In this document: one piece after another, positions 45,947 to 55,090 of the stretch
Numbering within the stretch: the stretch's first letter is position 1
Layout: each line of letters starts with the position of its first letter
Assembly: GCA_965368585.1 (NCBI GenBank)
Contig: CBDUNM010000004.1
Span: 21,440 to 85,439, forward strand
Direction of reading: 5' to 3'
Source of the DNA: JARRQB01 sp965368585
GTDB taxonomy: Bacteria > Pseudomonadota > Gammaproteobacteria > Chromatiales > Chromatiaceae
DNA: 64,000 bases
Program-made: the position numbers and the translations under genes
The notes under the pieces: generated by a model
Database searches by the model: none
The model's input: only the letters and a program-made list of their open reading frames with translations
Told to the model about the DNA's origin: nothing

Positions 45947-46600
45947 CTACTTGCGCTTTGTTTGTGCGCGCACGGCAAAGCCGGCGAGCATGGGTACCAT
46001 CAGCCAAAGTGCTGTCGGGGCGGGAACCGTAGCCTGAGGTAGCGACGCTTCCACGCTCATCAGGAACGGACCTTCATTGCCGCTCAGCTCGCCGAAAGCC
46101 GGGTCAGCAAAGGCCCAGCCGCCGGACCCTGAGAAGGTATATTCCCACGAAACTTCGCCAGGGCTGAGCGGATCGAGAAGCGAACTCAGTTTGACCCAAT
46201 ACTCCGTGTCGTCGTCGAGCATCGTATCCAGTTGCGGCGTGAACATCGCCAATGCGCCCCCCGAGTCTATCGAGCTGGGGTTGTTCAAGGTCGAGATCGT
46301 CACGGCGCCCGGTACGGAACCGCCGTCCGTAGTGATCTCAAGCCGCAGATTGCTGGTGTCGTTGAGCCCCAGATCGTCGGTCGTATTCAAAACCAACGTG
46401 ACTTTCTCCAGCTTACAGCCGGTCGGGCAGTCGGTGCCGGTCGAGAACTCGTTGGCTATCCAACCACCGCCATTCACAGCTTGCGAGAAATCGCCCAAGC
46501 CTAGATTATCGTAGAGTGAAATAGTGGTTGCGCCAGCAGTTGCGGTGCCGCCCAGGGCTAACGCGAGAATCAAAGCCAGGCGTGTTTTCGTAGTATTCAT
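45947..46600 (-). CDS. Secreted surface protein with choice-of-anchor domain and PEP-CTERM-like tail
   Basis: A 217-residue exported protein: signal peptide ALILALALGGTATAGATT (to about 24), then a beta-rich domain (LYDNLGLGDFSQAVNGGGW and DDDTEYWVKLSSLLDPLSPG) of the choice-of-anchor type. The end is APTALWLMVPMLAGFAVRAQ followed by TKRK. That tail has a Pro-containing motif, a hydrophobic helix and basic end, as in PEP-CTERM/exosortase sorting signals, although the PEP is replaced by VPAPT. The ATG at 46600 follows GGAGATTAAG. No exosortase gene is in the window. A strong terminator follows. Confidence 0.82.
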   Translation of the reverse strand: MNTTKTRLALILALALGGTATAGATTISLYDNLGLGDFSQAVNGGGWIANEFSTGTDCPTGCKLEKVTLVLNTTDDLGLNDTSNLRLEITTDGGSVPGAVTISTLNNPSSIDSGGALAMFTPQLDTMLDDDTEYWVKLSSLLDPLSPGEVSWEYTFSGSGGWAFADPAFGELSGNEGPFLMSVEASLPQATVPAPTALWLMVPMLAGFAVRAQTKRK

Positions 46601-47480
46601 TACTCTTAATCTCCAAATAGTGCATTGGTGTCGATTGTCAGCGGCCAACCAAGCCAGCCACTCGATACTGCAAGTGGTCAACCCAAAGCACGATATATGC
46701 CATAATCTCAACATACTGTTTTAAATGAATAATTTACCCTATTACCGATATGTAGAAGGTTTATTCTTAGCGGTATGTAAAATTAGTTGAATACGTTTAT
46801 CTAGCAGTTATATTTATTTTCCTAAACCAGGAAAAACAGTAAAGATTTATAGTCAATAGTTCCTAGCGGCAATGAGCACGTTATATATATATGCGAGGGA
46901 AGTCCGAATACCTGACGACGTTTCAAGTTGTACATACACTCGCGCCTGTCCCGTTCGGTCCGATTCCCCGCAGCGCGCCGGTCGCGTGCTCTGTGAGGTC
47001 GGCCGCGTAACTGGTCCGGGATTCGATTTCATCCATTCGTAGCGCGACGTACCCGCTGCTGTACGCGTCGCTTTGTCATGCCCACGCGCAACCGACCGGC
47101 ACAGGTTTCGCTGCGGGCGGCAGTCCCGGTGGCTTCGCTGCAATCGATTTCGACGGCAGTTCGTCTATTCCATAGAGTGCGCCTCTGACCCTGTGCCTAG
47201 CGGGCTGCTTGCTGGTTGAGCCCCCGCCAAATAAGGCAAGCAGCCTGAAGCTGCAGATAAACACTCGCCCATGCGGCTATTCATTTCCGCCTGGCGGCAA
47301 GGAATTTCCGTCCAAGCGGCCGAAACGCGCTGACCGGAAAACCTCCCGAGCTTTCCGCTGCGCTGCACGAACGGCGCAACATTCATGGTACGGCTATTGC
47401 TTAAGCTTTCACCTGCAGATGTTCAGCCACGGGAAATCGAGAACAATGACCGTTGGCTGTCGTAAATCGGGAGCCGACTC
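46601..47480. other. AT-rich gene-free region
   Basis: About 880 bases. The part 46680-46870 is clearly AT-richer than its surroundings, and contains TTTTCCTAAACCAGGAAAA, a small palindrome at about 46819. Small frames on both strands look spurious. It contains the divergent promoters of the surface protein and the MotA-like gene. Confidence 0.4.
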
Positions 47481-48284
47481 GTGAACCAGAAATCAACTAT
47501 CGCCCTGCTCTTTTTTAGTATTTTTCTCGCCGGCCTGACGCTCCTTATGGGAGCGACGTCCCCCTGGCTGGTGGGAATCGCGGGTTTCTTTTTCGTTATC
47601 GGAGGAACCCTGCTAACCGCGGTGATCAGCGAAGGCTTCGAAAAAGTCGAGGATCTGATGCGCAGGCTGCCCTCGGTATTCTCCGAAAGCGACCCTAGTC
47701 TGGGTACCGATGAGGAGAAGTTCCTGCGAGTAACCACCTTGTACCGGCGCGGCAGCGTGCGCCGCGCCGAGATGCAAATAAAGGCGATCGACGACCCCTA
47801 TCTCAACCTCGGGGCACAACTAGTCATTGACCGCTGCAGTCGTAAGGAACTCGACCGGGCCTTGCTCTGGCACGCGTCGAACACCAGAGAGCAGGAACGA
47901 CGACGCCTGCGTATCCTGCACGGGATGACCAGCTTCGCCCCCGCGTTCGGCATGTTGGGCACTCTGTTGGGTCTGGTGCGCTTATTGTTCAGTCTGGGTG
48001 ACAGCGGCCTGGATGAAGTCGGATCGGCCATGGGTTTCGCCATGATCACCACGGTCTACGGCCTGGTGGCGGCAAACCTCTTCATCAGACCGGTGGCGAT
48101 CAAGATGGAGCAACGCCTGCGGGAGCAGCAAGCCTGGCAACAAGTCAAACACGAACTGCTGTTGCTGCTGCTGGAAAAACAACATCCGACGGTGATCAAG
48201 GAAACCTTGAACGCCTTCATCACCGGCAAACCGATGGAGCCGCAGCCGGGTGTCATGCCCGCAGCAACACTGGCGAATGTGTAG
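47481..48284 (+). CDS. MotA/TolQ/ExbB-type proton channel protein
   Basis: A 267-residue inner-membrane protein. Four helices are visible: IALLFFSIFLAGLTLLMGA, WLVGIAGFFFVIGGTLLTAV, FAPAFGMLGTLLGLVRLLFS and GFAMITTVYGLVAANLFIRP. The last two form the MotA_ExbB domain, and a cytoplasmic loop with charged residues (LLWHASNTREQERRRLRIL) lies before them. It would form the stator channel with the MotB-like protein encoded next. No flagellar genes are nearby. It starts with GTG after GGGAG. The C-terminal tail is short, unlike ZorA of Zorya defence systems. Confidence 0.85.
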   Translation: MNQKSTIALLFFSIFLAGLTLLMGATSPWLVGIAGFFFVIGGTLLTAVISEGFEKVEDLMRRLPSVFSESDPSLGTDEEKFLRVTTLYRRGSVRRAEMQIKAIDDPYLNLGAQLVIDRCSRKELDRALLWHASNTREQERRRLRILHGMTSFAPAFGMLGTLLGLVRLLFSLGDSGLDEVGSAMGFAMITTVYGLVAANLFIRPVAIKMEQRLREQQAWQQVKHELLLLLLEKQHPTVIKETLNAFITGKPMEPQPGVMPAATLANV

Positions 48285-48305
48285 CAAAGCAAACCGGCAC
48301 AAACG

Positions 48306-49661
48306 TTGAACAGTCAATCTGCAACCGAAACAGACGTCACCGGCTCCAACCGGGAATCAGGTACGTTCAACGATCCGTGGGAAGCGCTGGATGAATCTTT
48401 TGAACATCGCGAAACCTGGCTGCTCAGCTATATCGACATTCTGACGTTGTTTCTGACATTGTTCGTCGTCCTGCTGATACTGCAACCTGACGACGAATCC
48501 CCGCCCATCGAGGCGGATCCGGGCGAATACGAGCAGTTTTCTCCGCAGCAGTTCGAACGCCGATCAAGGCCCCACACCGCAGCCACACGAGTGGAGTCGC
48601 CGCAAGCAAGCGGCAGCGCCGCAACCGGCGCGGATTCACCCTTCGCCAACGATGCGGCCATGGATATCCTCGCGGCCTACACTCCGACGACTTTCGTCGC
48701 ACCGGCCGACGATACGGCAGCGCCCCAAACCGACCTGCCGACGCCCGATATGCAGGCCGTCGACGATCAGAGCGCGACTGAACCACCCCGGCTGGACCTG
48801 TCGACAAACGATCCGCCGGCCGCCGAAAATCTTAGCGACGACACACCACCCGAGCCCGACCCACCGTCGAACGAGGCGTCGGCAGCAGACGATCAGAGCG
48901 CTGCCGCGCGACTCCGACGACTCGATCTAACGACAAGCTATGCGCAGACCGCCGACAGCCAGGAGGTTACCGTACTACCCGAACCCGACCTGGTGGCGAA
49001 CAATACATCGGTCGCCGCAACCCGGAACCCTGGCGCTCCGCCCCAACCCGATCTACCGGCAATCGACAGGCCGGTCGCAGGTCAGTCGAGCGACGAGGAT
49101 TTCAGCAATCGGCCGGATCCAACGAACACCACCTCGGTCGTGTCCGTCGATGAGCCCGCGTCCGCGCCACCGCCCGGGCCAAGCCTTGGTTCATTGCCCG
49201 TATCCGTGCAAGGCGACAACGACCCATTACAGCGCTTCATGACAGAACTCACGCAGGCGCAGTTGGAGAAAAAGGTGAAGGTCTCCCTGTTGGCCGAAGG
49301 CGTCTACCTCGAGGTGCGGGACAACGTCCTGTTCGCGCTGGGGAGCGCCGAACTGAAGGCCGAAGGCGAGCACCTGCTGAATGAACTGGCAAAGATCTTT
49401 CAGAACCACCGTGGAATCGTCTCCGTGGAGGGTCACACCGACGACCAGCCGATCTCCAACGCCCGGTTCCCGTCGAACTGGGAACTCTCGACAGGCCGGG
49501 CTACCACCGTTACCCGCTATCTTGTCGGCAAAGGCCTGGATCCCGCACGGTTGCGTGCAGTAGGCTACGCCGACACCCGCCCACTGGAGAGCAACGCAAC
49601 GGCGGCAGGTCGGTCCCGCAACCGACGCGTGGCGCTGATCGTCAACCTGCGCGAAGACTGA
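48306..49661 (+). CDS. MotB-like OmpA-domain protein with repetitive Pro/Asp linker
   Basis: A 451-residue protein with one N-terminal helix (WLLSYIDILTLFLTLFVVLL, with the stator Asp in YID). Then follow about 240 residues of low-complexity linker rich in Pro, Asp, Ala and Ser, with degenerate repeats around the core PxPDLxxxDxxxA. The C-terminal OmpA domain (about 320-450) has VEGHTDDQPISNARFPSNWE, LSTGRA and RAVGYADTRPLESN, which bind peptidoglycan. Typical MotB has a linker several times shorter. It begins with TTG 21 bases after the MotA-like gene; the pair is an operon. A stator for an unknown machine, flagellar or not, is the best guess. Confidence 0.87.
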   Translation: MNSQSATETDVTGSNRESGTFNDPWEALDESFEHRETWLLSYIDILTLFLTLFVVLLILQPDDESPPIEADPGEYEQFSPQQFERRSRPHTAATRVESPQASGSAATGADSPFANDAAMDILAAYTPTTFVAPADDTAAPQTDLPTPDMQAVDDQSATEPPRLDLSTNDPPAAENLSDDTPPEPDPPSNEASAADDQSAAARLRRLDLTTSYAQTADSQEVTVLPEPDLVANNTSVAATRNPGAPPQPDLPAIDRPVAGQSSDEDFSNRPDPTNTTSVVSVDEPASAPPPGPSLGSLPVSVQGDNDPLQRFMTELTQAQLEKKVKVSLLAEGVYLEVRDNVLFALGSAELKAEGEHLLNELAKIFQNHRGIVSVEGHTDDQPISNARFPSNWELSTGRATTVTRYLVGKGLDPARLRAVGYADTRPLESNATAAGRSRNRRVALIVNLRED

Positions 49662-50076
49662 TATCAGCCAAGCGCCTGTTGAAGATCATCGAACACACGC
49701 AAGGCCGCGATAGCAGGCCGAAGGATCATGCCGTCGACAAGTCCGGCAAGACCCTGGGCCGGGTGATTGCGCTCCTTGCCGGCGTGATTCATCGCAACGC
49801 CATCACTCTCGCTAGGCCACTGCGCGTTGCGAGGTCTTTGTATCTGCCGTATGTACGATTTTGGAATCGATGTGCAAGTCGGACTGCGTAATGCCTACTA
49901 TAGTCAGCAGTGACATGAGCTTCGAAGAAGCGACCCGCTGGCTGGCAATCCATGAACATCTGGTCAACCGGGATCGGGGTACCCGACACAAAGACATGAA
50001 GGCGTAGTGAGACTTATTCTGTCGCTCGCGGCGTACAACCGCGATCGATCGGGTTTGCGCGACAAGGTGGGGGCAT
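49662..50076. other. Intergenic region with one very short frame
   Basis: About 415 bases. A 38-codon frame at 49891-50007 (MSFEEATRWLAIHEHLVNRD within it) has an ATG but no good ribosome binding site and no family resemblance; it may be a gene remnant. Otherwise nothing recognised. Confidence 0.3.
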
Positions 50077-52176
50077 ATGAACACACTGGGTGAACGCCTT
50101 TTTACAGTAGCGGTTATCGCCGATACGCATCTGAGCGAAGCGGACGGGGAGTGTAATCCACCTTCCGCCGTGAACAAACTGGCCAATGAGCGTTTCCGGT
50201 ATGTTCTGAAGACCGTATCGCACCTGTCCCCCGATTTCGTGATGCACCTCGGCGATATTGTGCATCCGGTCCCCGCGGTGCCTCGCCTGTACCAACAGGC
50301 GGTGGCTTGTTTTCGCGATCAGATCGCGACTCTCGATATTGATATGGACTTGCATTTGGTGCCGGGGAATCACGACGTCGGCGACAAACCGATCGACTGG
50401 GGACCGGCCGGCGCCATTTGCGAAGACCACGTAACTTTATGGCAGGAAAATTTCGGTCCCAACTACTTCTCTGTAGAACGCGATCGGTGCCACTTTGTCG
50501 TACTAAACGCGCAATTGATCAATAGCGGTTTAGACAGCGAACACCGGCAGAGTGCCTGGTTGGAGGCCTATCTGGATGAAAACCGCGGACAGCGGTTCTT
50601 CATCAGCCTGCATTACCCGCCCTATCTTTTTTCCGCCGACGAACATGAGCACTACGACAACATCGCCGAACCCGGCAGAAGCTGGTTACTGGCGCTGCTG
50701 GAAACCTACAACGCCGAGGCACTGCTTGCCGGTCACGCCCATCACTTTTGGTATTTCAGGCACGCCGATACCGATTGCTATTTGGTCCCGTCCACCGCGC
50801 ATGCTAGGCAGGACTACAGCGAAATGTTTCGCGCGGCCCCGGATGAGAATATGGCGTTCGGGCGTAACGACAAACAGAAGCTGGGCTTCGCCCTGCTGGA
50901 GGTTTACGAGCGCGGGCATTTTTATCGCCCGATCAGGACCGAAGGTCGCTTACATGCTGTTTCGGACCGCGATCTGCAGCTACCGCCGAGTCTACGCTTA
51001 AGCTTCCCGCCGCATCCGCGCCAACGAACCTCGCCGCGGTTCGGATTTGACATGCGCAAGGATTGGCTTGCACCAACAGCGATTCCCCCATCGGGCGGCT
51101 TCGACGAGTTCGATCGCAAATTGGCGCGCAACGATTACCCGATCATGGCCTTGCTGGAAATGGGCGTCAGACAGTTGCGAATTCCCCAAACTGATCTTAC
51201 TGTCAAACGGCACCGCCAGCGCCTCAAAGCGCTGACGCATCAGGGTTTCGAATTCACTCTGTTTTCCTGCGGCGTGCCCGACAAAGAGTTGATCGATCTG
51301 ATCAGCCGGCACGGCAGTCTGATCAGGGCCTGGGAAATAGCCGCACCGCTGGATCGCGTCACCGACCTGGTCGATGCGCTGTCGGTTCTCGACACTGGCA
51401 GCCGGCCGTTGATCTATTTTTCGAAGCTGCAAACCCGGGAAGACGTCGAACCCGCCGACGACGGGTACTGGCACGTCGTCCACCATGGCTTTTCGGCAAC
51501 GGGTGATCCGGCGATCGAATCCTTGTCGACACACCCAGGTGTACAAAAACTTCTTGCCGGGTGGATATTTCGCGTTGGCTGCGATCAGGATATTGGGCGT
51601 GCAATTCAGCTTGCGCATGACACCGCGCAACTTTCCGGAAAGCTGGCCAGTGTGCATGTCCGCATGGGCAACGAGAATCCGGCTGAACCGAGGTGGGACG
51701 AAACCTGGGTGGCAAACCGGGTAGCCGGCGCCCTGGCAATGTCGCACGCTTATCCGACGACGGGTGTATTCATCGATACGCTGGCGGATGTCGATCGGGG
51801 GTATTTCCCGCGTGTCGGGGTCCTCGATGCATTTCACAACCCGCGCCTCGGCTTTCATGTGATCAGAAATCTGAATGCAAAACTGAGTCAGAACTCCGCC
51901 GAGTGCGCGATCAGCGCTGCCGAGATTACCGAGGACGGGGAGTTCTTATCGCTAGTGGTCGCGGGTGAACGCGCCTGTCTTGTGTTGCCCAAAAAAAGCT
52001 CTGACAACCTGGTCGTACCTGCCAGAGTACTGCCTACCACAGTCGGCGGCACCCTCGAAATACTGGATCCGGGCGAGGGGCTTGGCACCAGGGTAAAACT
52101 GCAGTCGTCGACCAGAAACGGATTGTGGTTGCGAACGGACGGTACGCCGATCTTTCTGTCCGTTGCCACCGATTAG
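50077..52176 (+). CDS. Calcineurin-like metallophosphoesterase with large unknown C-terminal half
   Basis: A 699-residue protein. Residues 1-300 are a metallophosphatase with all metal ligands: D16 and H18 (IADTHLSE), D60 (HLGDIVH), N99/H100 region (GNHD), H179 (SLHYPP), H220 and H222 (GHAHHFWYF). This branch includes cyclic-nucleotide and phospholipid phosphodiesterases. Residues about 330-620 show alternating strands and helices (LLEMGVRQLRIPQTDL, VHVRMGNENPAEPRWDET, AMSHAYPTTGVFIDTLADVD) suggestive of a TIM barrel of unknown function. The last 90 residues look like a beta domain. No signal peptide. It is monocistronic, followed by a hairpin. Confidence 0.8.
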   Translation: MNTLGERLFTVAVIADTHLSEADGECNPPSAVNKLANERFRYVLKTVSHLSPDFVMHLGDIVHPVPAVPRLYQQAVACFRDQIATLDIDMDLHLVPGNHDVGDKPIDWGPAGAICEDHVTLWQENFGPNYFSVERDRCHFVVLNAQLINSGLDSEHRQSAWLEAYLDENRGQRFFISLHYPPYLFSADEHEHYDNIAEPGRSWLLALLETYNAEALLAGHAHHFWYFRHADTDCYLVPSTAHARQDYSEMFRAAPDENMAFGRNDKQKLGFALLEVYERGHFYRPIRTEGRLHAVSDRDLQLPPSLRLSFPPHPRQRTSPRFGFDMRKDWLAPTAIPPSGGFDEFDRKLARNDYPIMALLEMGVRQLRIPQTDLTVKRHRQRLKALTHQGFEFTLFSCGVPDKELIDLISRHGSLIRAWEIAAPLDRVTDLVDALSVLDTGSRPLIYFSKLQTREDVEPADDGYWHVVHHGFSATGDPAIESLSTHPGVQKLLAGWIFRVGCDQDIGRAIQLAHDTAQLSGKLASVHVRMGNENPAEPRWDETWVANRVAGALAMSHAYPTTGVFIDTLADVDRGYFPRVGVLDAFHNPRLGFHVIRNLNAKLSQNSAECAISAAEITEDGEFLSLVVAGERACLVLPKKSSDNLVVPARVLPTTVGGTLEILDPGEGLGTRVKLQSSTRNGLWLRTDGTPIFLSVATD

Positions 52177-52220
52177 GTTGAAAGCTTGTCCGGCAGCTTA
52201 TGTACTAAGAGAATCACCGA

Positions 52221-52271
52221 TAAAGCCTCATGTCGGGTGAAGGATTAACCTGCACCCGACATGAGGGTTTA
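52221..52271 (+). terminator. Hairpin downstream of the metallophosphoesterase gene
   Basis: CCTCATGTCGGGTG at 52226-52239 pairs perfectly with CACCCGACATGAGG at 52253-52266 (14-base stem, 13-base loop), extended by TAAA/TTTA beyond one mismatch. It begins 45 bases after the stop codon. Only a short GTTTA follows, so termination is probable but not certain. The left arm and loop resemble 6922-6949. Confidence 0.65.
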
Positions 52272-52434
52272 CTGGTGCATTTCTTCATAATCGTCTGCGA
52301 GTGGTGCTCATCGCGCGCCGAACTACGGTGACAGCAAGAACCCTACTCACAGGCATATCCGGCCCCGGACCGACTCAAGGAGATCCGGCCGATTACGTAG
52401 TCACCCGACACCAACAGACTCAAGCCAACAAGGT

Positions 52435-54111
52435 TCAATCGCCGGTGACGCGCGCCCGTAACCGGTCCGACAACTGCCGCAGTGCCGTTGAGGTTTCATC
52501 AGGACGTAAACGTACATTGATCACCGATGGTCCGGCTTCAAACTCCAAAGCGTTCTTCAGACCCTGCTCGAACGCCTCTTCGGTCGGCGCATCGAACCCC
52601 CGTAACGGACCGAACAGTTCTCCGATGCGATGGAAGTGCCACGTTCCAATATCGTTGAACGGACCGTCGAGGATGAATCGCTCGGTCGCGTAACCACCGT
52701 TGTTGAAGACCACGACGATCGGATTCAGGCCCAGTCGCGCGGCGGCGGTGAGCTCCGTACCGGTCATCTGGAATGCGCCGTCGCCCACCAGTACCAGCGG
52801 ACGCAACTCAGGCCGGGCGATCTGCGCGCCCAGGGCGGCCGGCACGGCAAAACCCATGGAAGTGTAGAAAGCAGAAGCCAGAAACTCACTGCGTTCGTGC
52901 ACCTGCAGGGCCAGACCCGCAAACAAACAATCGCCGGTATCGGAGACCACTTGCATTGCCGGGGTCAAGACGTCGTTGAGACGGGCCACCAGGCGTTCGA
53001 TCGTCATGGCTTTTTCCGGCGCGGGGAAATCCGGTGCCGTGACCGGTAAGGAAAATCTAGGCACCGGCTCCGAGCACCGGGGCACCGCCGCTTGCAGTTC
53101 GTCGAGGAAGTCGCGCAGGTGGACTTGCGGATAACGATGGTGGCGGACACAGACCTCCTCCTGGCTCGCCCGTACCATACGGTTTGGGTCCAACCGAGCC
53201 GTGTATATCCCCAAGTCGACATCGTTCATTGTGACACCGAGTAATAGCAACAGATCGGACTGCTCGACGACATAACGGGCGGCCTCGGACCCCATGGCGC
53301 CCTCGTAAACACCGACATAGGCGGGATGCCGTTCACCGACAACCGACTTGCCCGTCAAGGTTGCTGCCACCGGAACGCCTGCCTTGAGCAACAGGCGCGC
53401 CAGATGGTCTTGCAGGCCCCGCCGATGCACTTCGACGCCGGCGAGTACCGCGGTTGATCGCGCTTTTTCCAATAGCGCCAGCGTTTCCGCCACCGCTTCA
53501 GCCAAAGCCGCCGGGTCACTGGCCGTCACGCTCTCGGGCTCCCTGGGAAACGGATAGGCGGGTGTGTCCACGCGGTCGCGCGGTAGCTCTATATAGACCG
53601 GGCGGCTGTAGCGGCGTGCGGCCGCCAAAACGCGGTCCACTTGGCGCAGCGCCGTGTAGGGATCGTCGAGTACGGCGCTCGCACAGGTAATGCGGTCGAA
53701 AATTTCACGTTGAAAGCTGAACGGACCGAACCGATGGTGCAGTTGCGGGTCGTCGCGCTGTTCGATGACACCCGGCGCCCCACTGATGACGACCACCGGC
53801 GAGTGCTCCGCGTTGGCGCCCGCGACCGCATTGACGGTATTGAGCGCGCCCACGCCATAAGTCACCGCCAAGGCACCCAGGCCGCGACAACGGGCATAAC
53901 CGTCCGCAGCGAACGCCGCCGTGTCTTCCCTTGTGGTGCCAATATGCGTGATAGCGCTTTTGCACAACTGATCGTAGAAGCGCAGGATGTAGTCGCCCGG
54001 CACGCCGAACACGTGATTCACACCAGCCGAGCGCAGACGCTCGAGTAAATAGTCTCCAATGCGCGGCCAGTCTGCTTCGTCTGGAAAAGGCGCGGTACTT
54101 ATCGTGGCCAT
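52435..54111 (-). CDS. Pyruvate/indolepyruvate decarboxylase-type ThDP enzyme
   Basis: A 558-residue thiamine-diphosphate decarboxylase. N-terminal region: NHVFGVPGDYILRFYDQL and REDTAAFAADGYARCRGLGA (catalytic Glu in the latter is replaced in position by the REDT Glu). ThDP/Mg motif: VGDGAFQMTGTELTAAARLG and NNGGY. It would decarboxylate a 2-oxo acid such as pyruvate or indolepyruvate to the aldehyde. The frame runs 75 codons further upstream, but MATISTAPFPDEADWPRIGD at 54111 is the natural start. Monocistronic; no alcohol or aldehyde dehydrogenase adjoins it. Confidence 0.87.
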   Translation of the reverse strand: MATISTAPFPDEADWPRIGDYLLERLRSAGVNHVFGVPGDYILRFYDQLCKSAITHIGTTREDTAAFAADGYARCRGLGALAVTYGVGALNTVNAVAGANAEHSPVVVISGAPGVIEQRDDPQLHHRFGPFSFQREIFDRITCASAVLDDPYTALRQVDRVLAAARRYSRPVYIELPRDRVDTPAYPFPREPESVTASDPAALAEAVAETLALLEKARSTAVLAGVEVHRRGLQDHLARLLLKAGVPVAATLTGKSVVGERHPAYVGVYEGAMGSEAARYVVEQSDLLLLLGVTMNDVDLGIYTARLDPNRMVRASQEEVCVRHHRYPQVHLRDFLDELQAAVPRCSEPVPRFSLPVTAPDFPAPEKAMTIERLVARLNDVLTPAMQVVSDTGDCLFAGLALQVHERSEFLASAFYTSMGFAVPAALGAQIARPELRPLVLVGDGAFQMTGTELTAAARLGLNPIVVVFNNGGYATERFILDGPFNDIGTWHFHRIGELFGPLRGFDAPTEEAFEQGLKNALEFEAGPSVINVRLRPDETSTALRQLSDRLRARVTGD

Positions 54112-54359
54112 GGCTGAGAACCACCGTAGCTTTTGAGCAGTCAATACGATTAGATTGATTTGGTTGCCGACCGTTCCGTTCAGATTGGTCGGACAGGGTC
54201 GCGCCAATCGCGCCAGGGCTGTCGCCCAATCGCCTGTGAACAGAGCCCTATGACCGGCCGTGCGCGGACTGTAGGAGGACGTTGCAATCAGGCGAAAAAC
54301 AAAGTCGTTGGAACAGGCGATCGAACTGCCCGACAACCATGGTATGAAAAGGAATTATT

Positions 54360-55029
54360 GTGGACTGGCTGTACTATTGCGAACGCGTGACTCCCCGGAT
54401 TCCTGGCCGAACCGTTCATTGCCCCGAGTAAGCCGGCGATGATGACAACGGGTTTGACGGGACTTCGCTGGTCCCATCGCCTGACTGGCAGGGAATCCCG
54501 CCTTTGGCCTTATGCGCTCGCCACCCTGGCCGTGACGATCGCCATCGACAGCTTCCTGTTCCATACCTGCGCGGAATTTTGGTCGATGCCGGTAGACCGG
54601 ATACCGATACTTTGACTCTCGTGAGTGTTTTTCGGCTTTACCTTGGAGAAGGTGCTCAACCTGTCGACGGTACCGGCAGTCATCATGGTGGCGCTCTACG
54701 TCGCACTGAGCTTACGGCTCGGCAGCTTCGGTCCTGAGGTGCTGAACGGATCCTTGGCCTGTGCCAAAGCGCTGCTGGGACTGGCTGCCAGCGGCATCAG
54801 GCTCAGGCGACTACGGCATCTGCCGGCGAGGTACTGTTTGTTCGCGGGGTGCATCTTCGTCGTCGCCCTGTTGCTGCGCACCGTCGATTTGGAAGTGTGC
54901 GACAGCATGGCAAACGGCACCCATTCTATGTGGCATCTTCTGATCGCCGTTTTGCTGCTGTTACTGTTGCGGGTATGTATCGAGCACTACCGGTGTGTGC
55001 CAATACCTGATGCCCTATTGACCCGCTGA
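54360..55029 (+). pseudogene. Ceramidase-like membrane protein with two frameshifts
   Basis: Three frames join into one plausible protein of the ceramidase/CREST type. From a GTG at 54360 (after AAGGAA): DWLYYCERVTP; then, after a shift near 54392, GFLAEPFIAPSKP to SFLFHTCAEFWSMPVDRIPI. A second shift near 54612 gives FFGFTLEKVLNL, then several hydrophobic helices and CDSMANGTHSMWHLLIAVLL to the stop at 55029. CER..PGF.AEP, SFLFHT and the HSMWH segment are conserved in the family and carry zinc-ligand histidines. About 220 residues in total, close to normal. Each frameshift could be a real lesion or a sequencing slip. Confidence 0.6.
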
Positions 55030-55090
55030 GCGGCGACAATTGCCACCAAAGGCGCGGCATCGACTCGATCCGTACATATCCGATCAACCA

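Noticed and set aside
47481..49661. Possible Zorya defence system because of the MotA/MotB-like pair
   Set aside because: The MotA-like protein lacks the long C-terminal tail of ZorA, and no helicase or other Zor partner is next to it.
49891..50007. 38-codon frame before the metallophosphoesterase gene
   Set aside because: Too short, no ribosome binding site and no recognised family.
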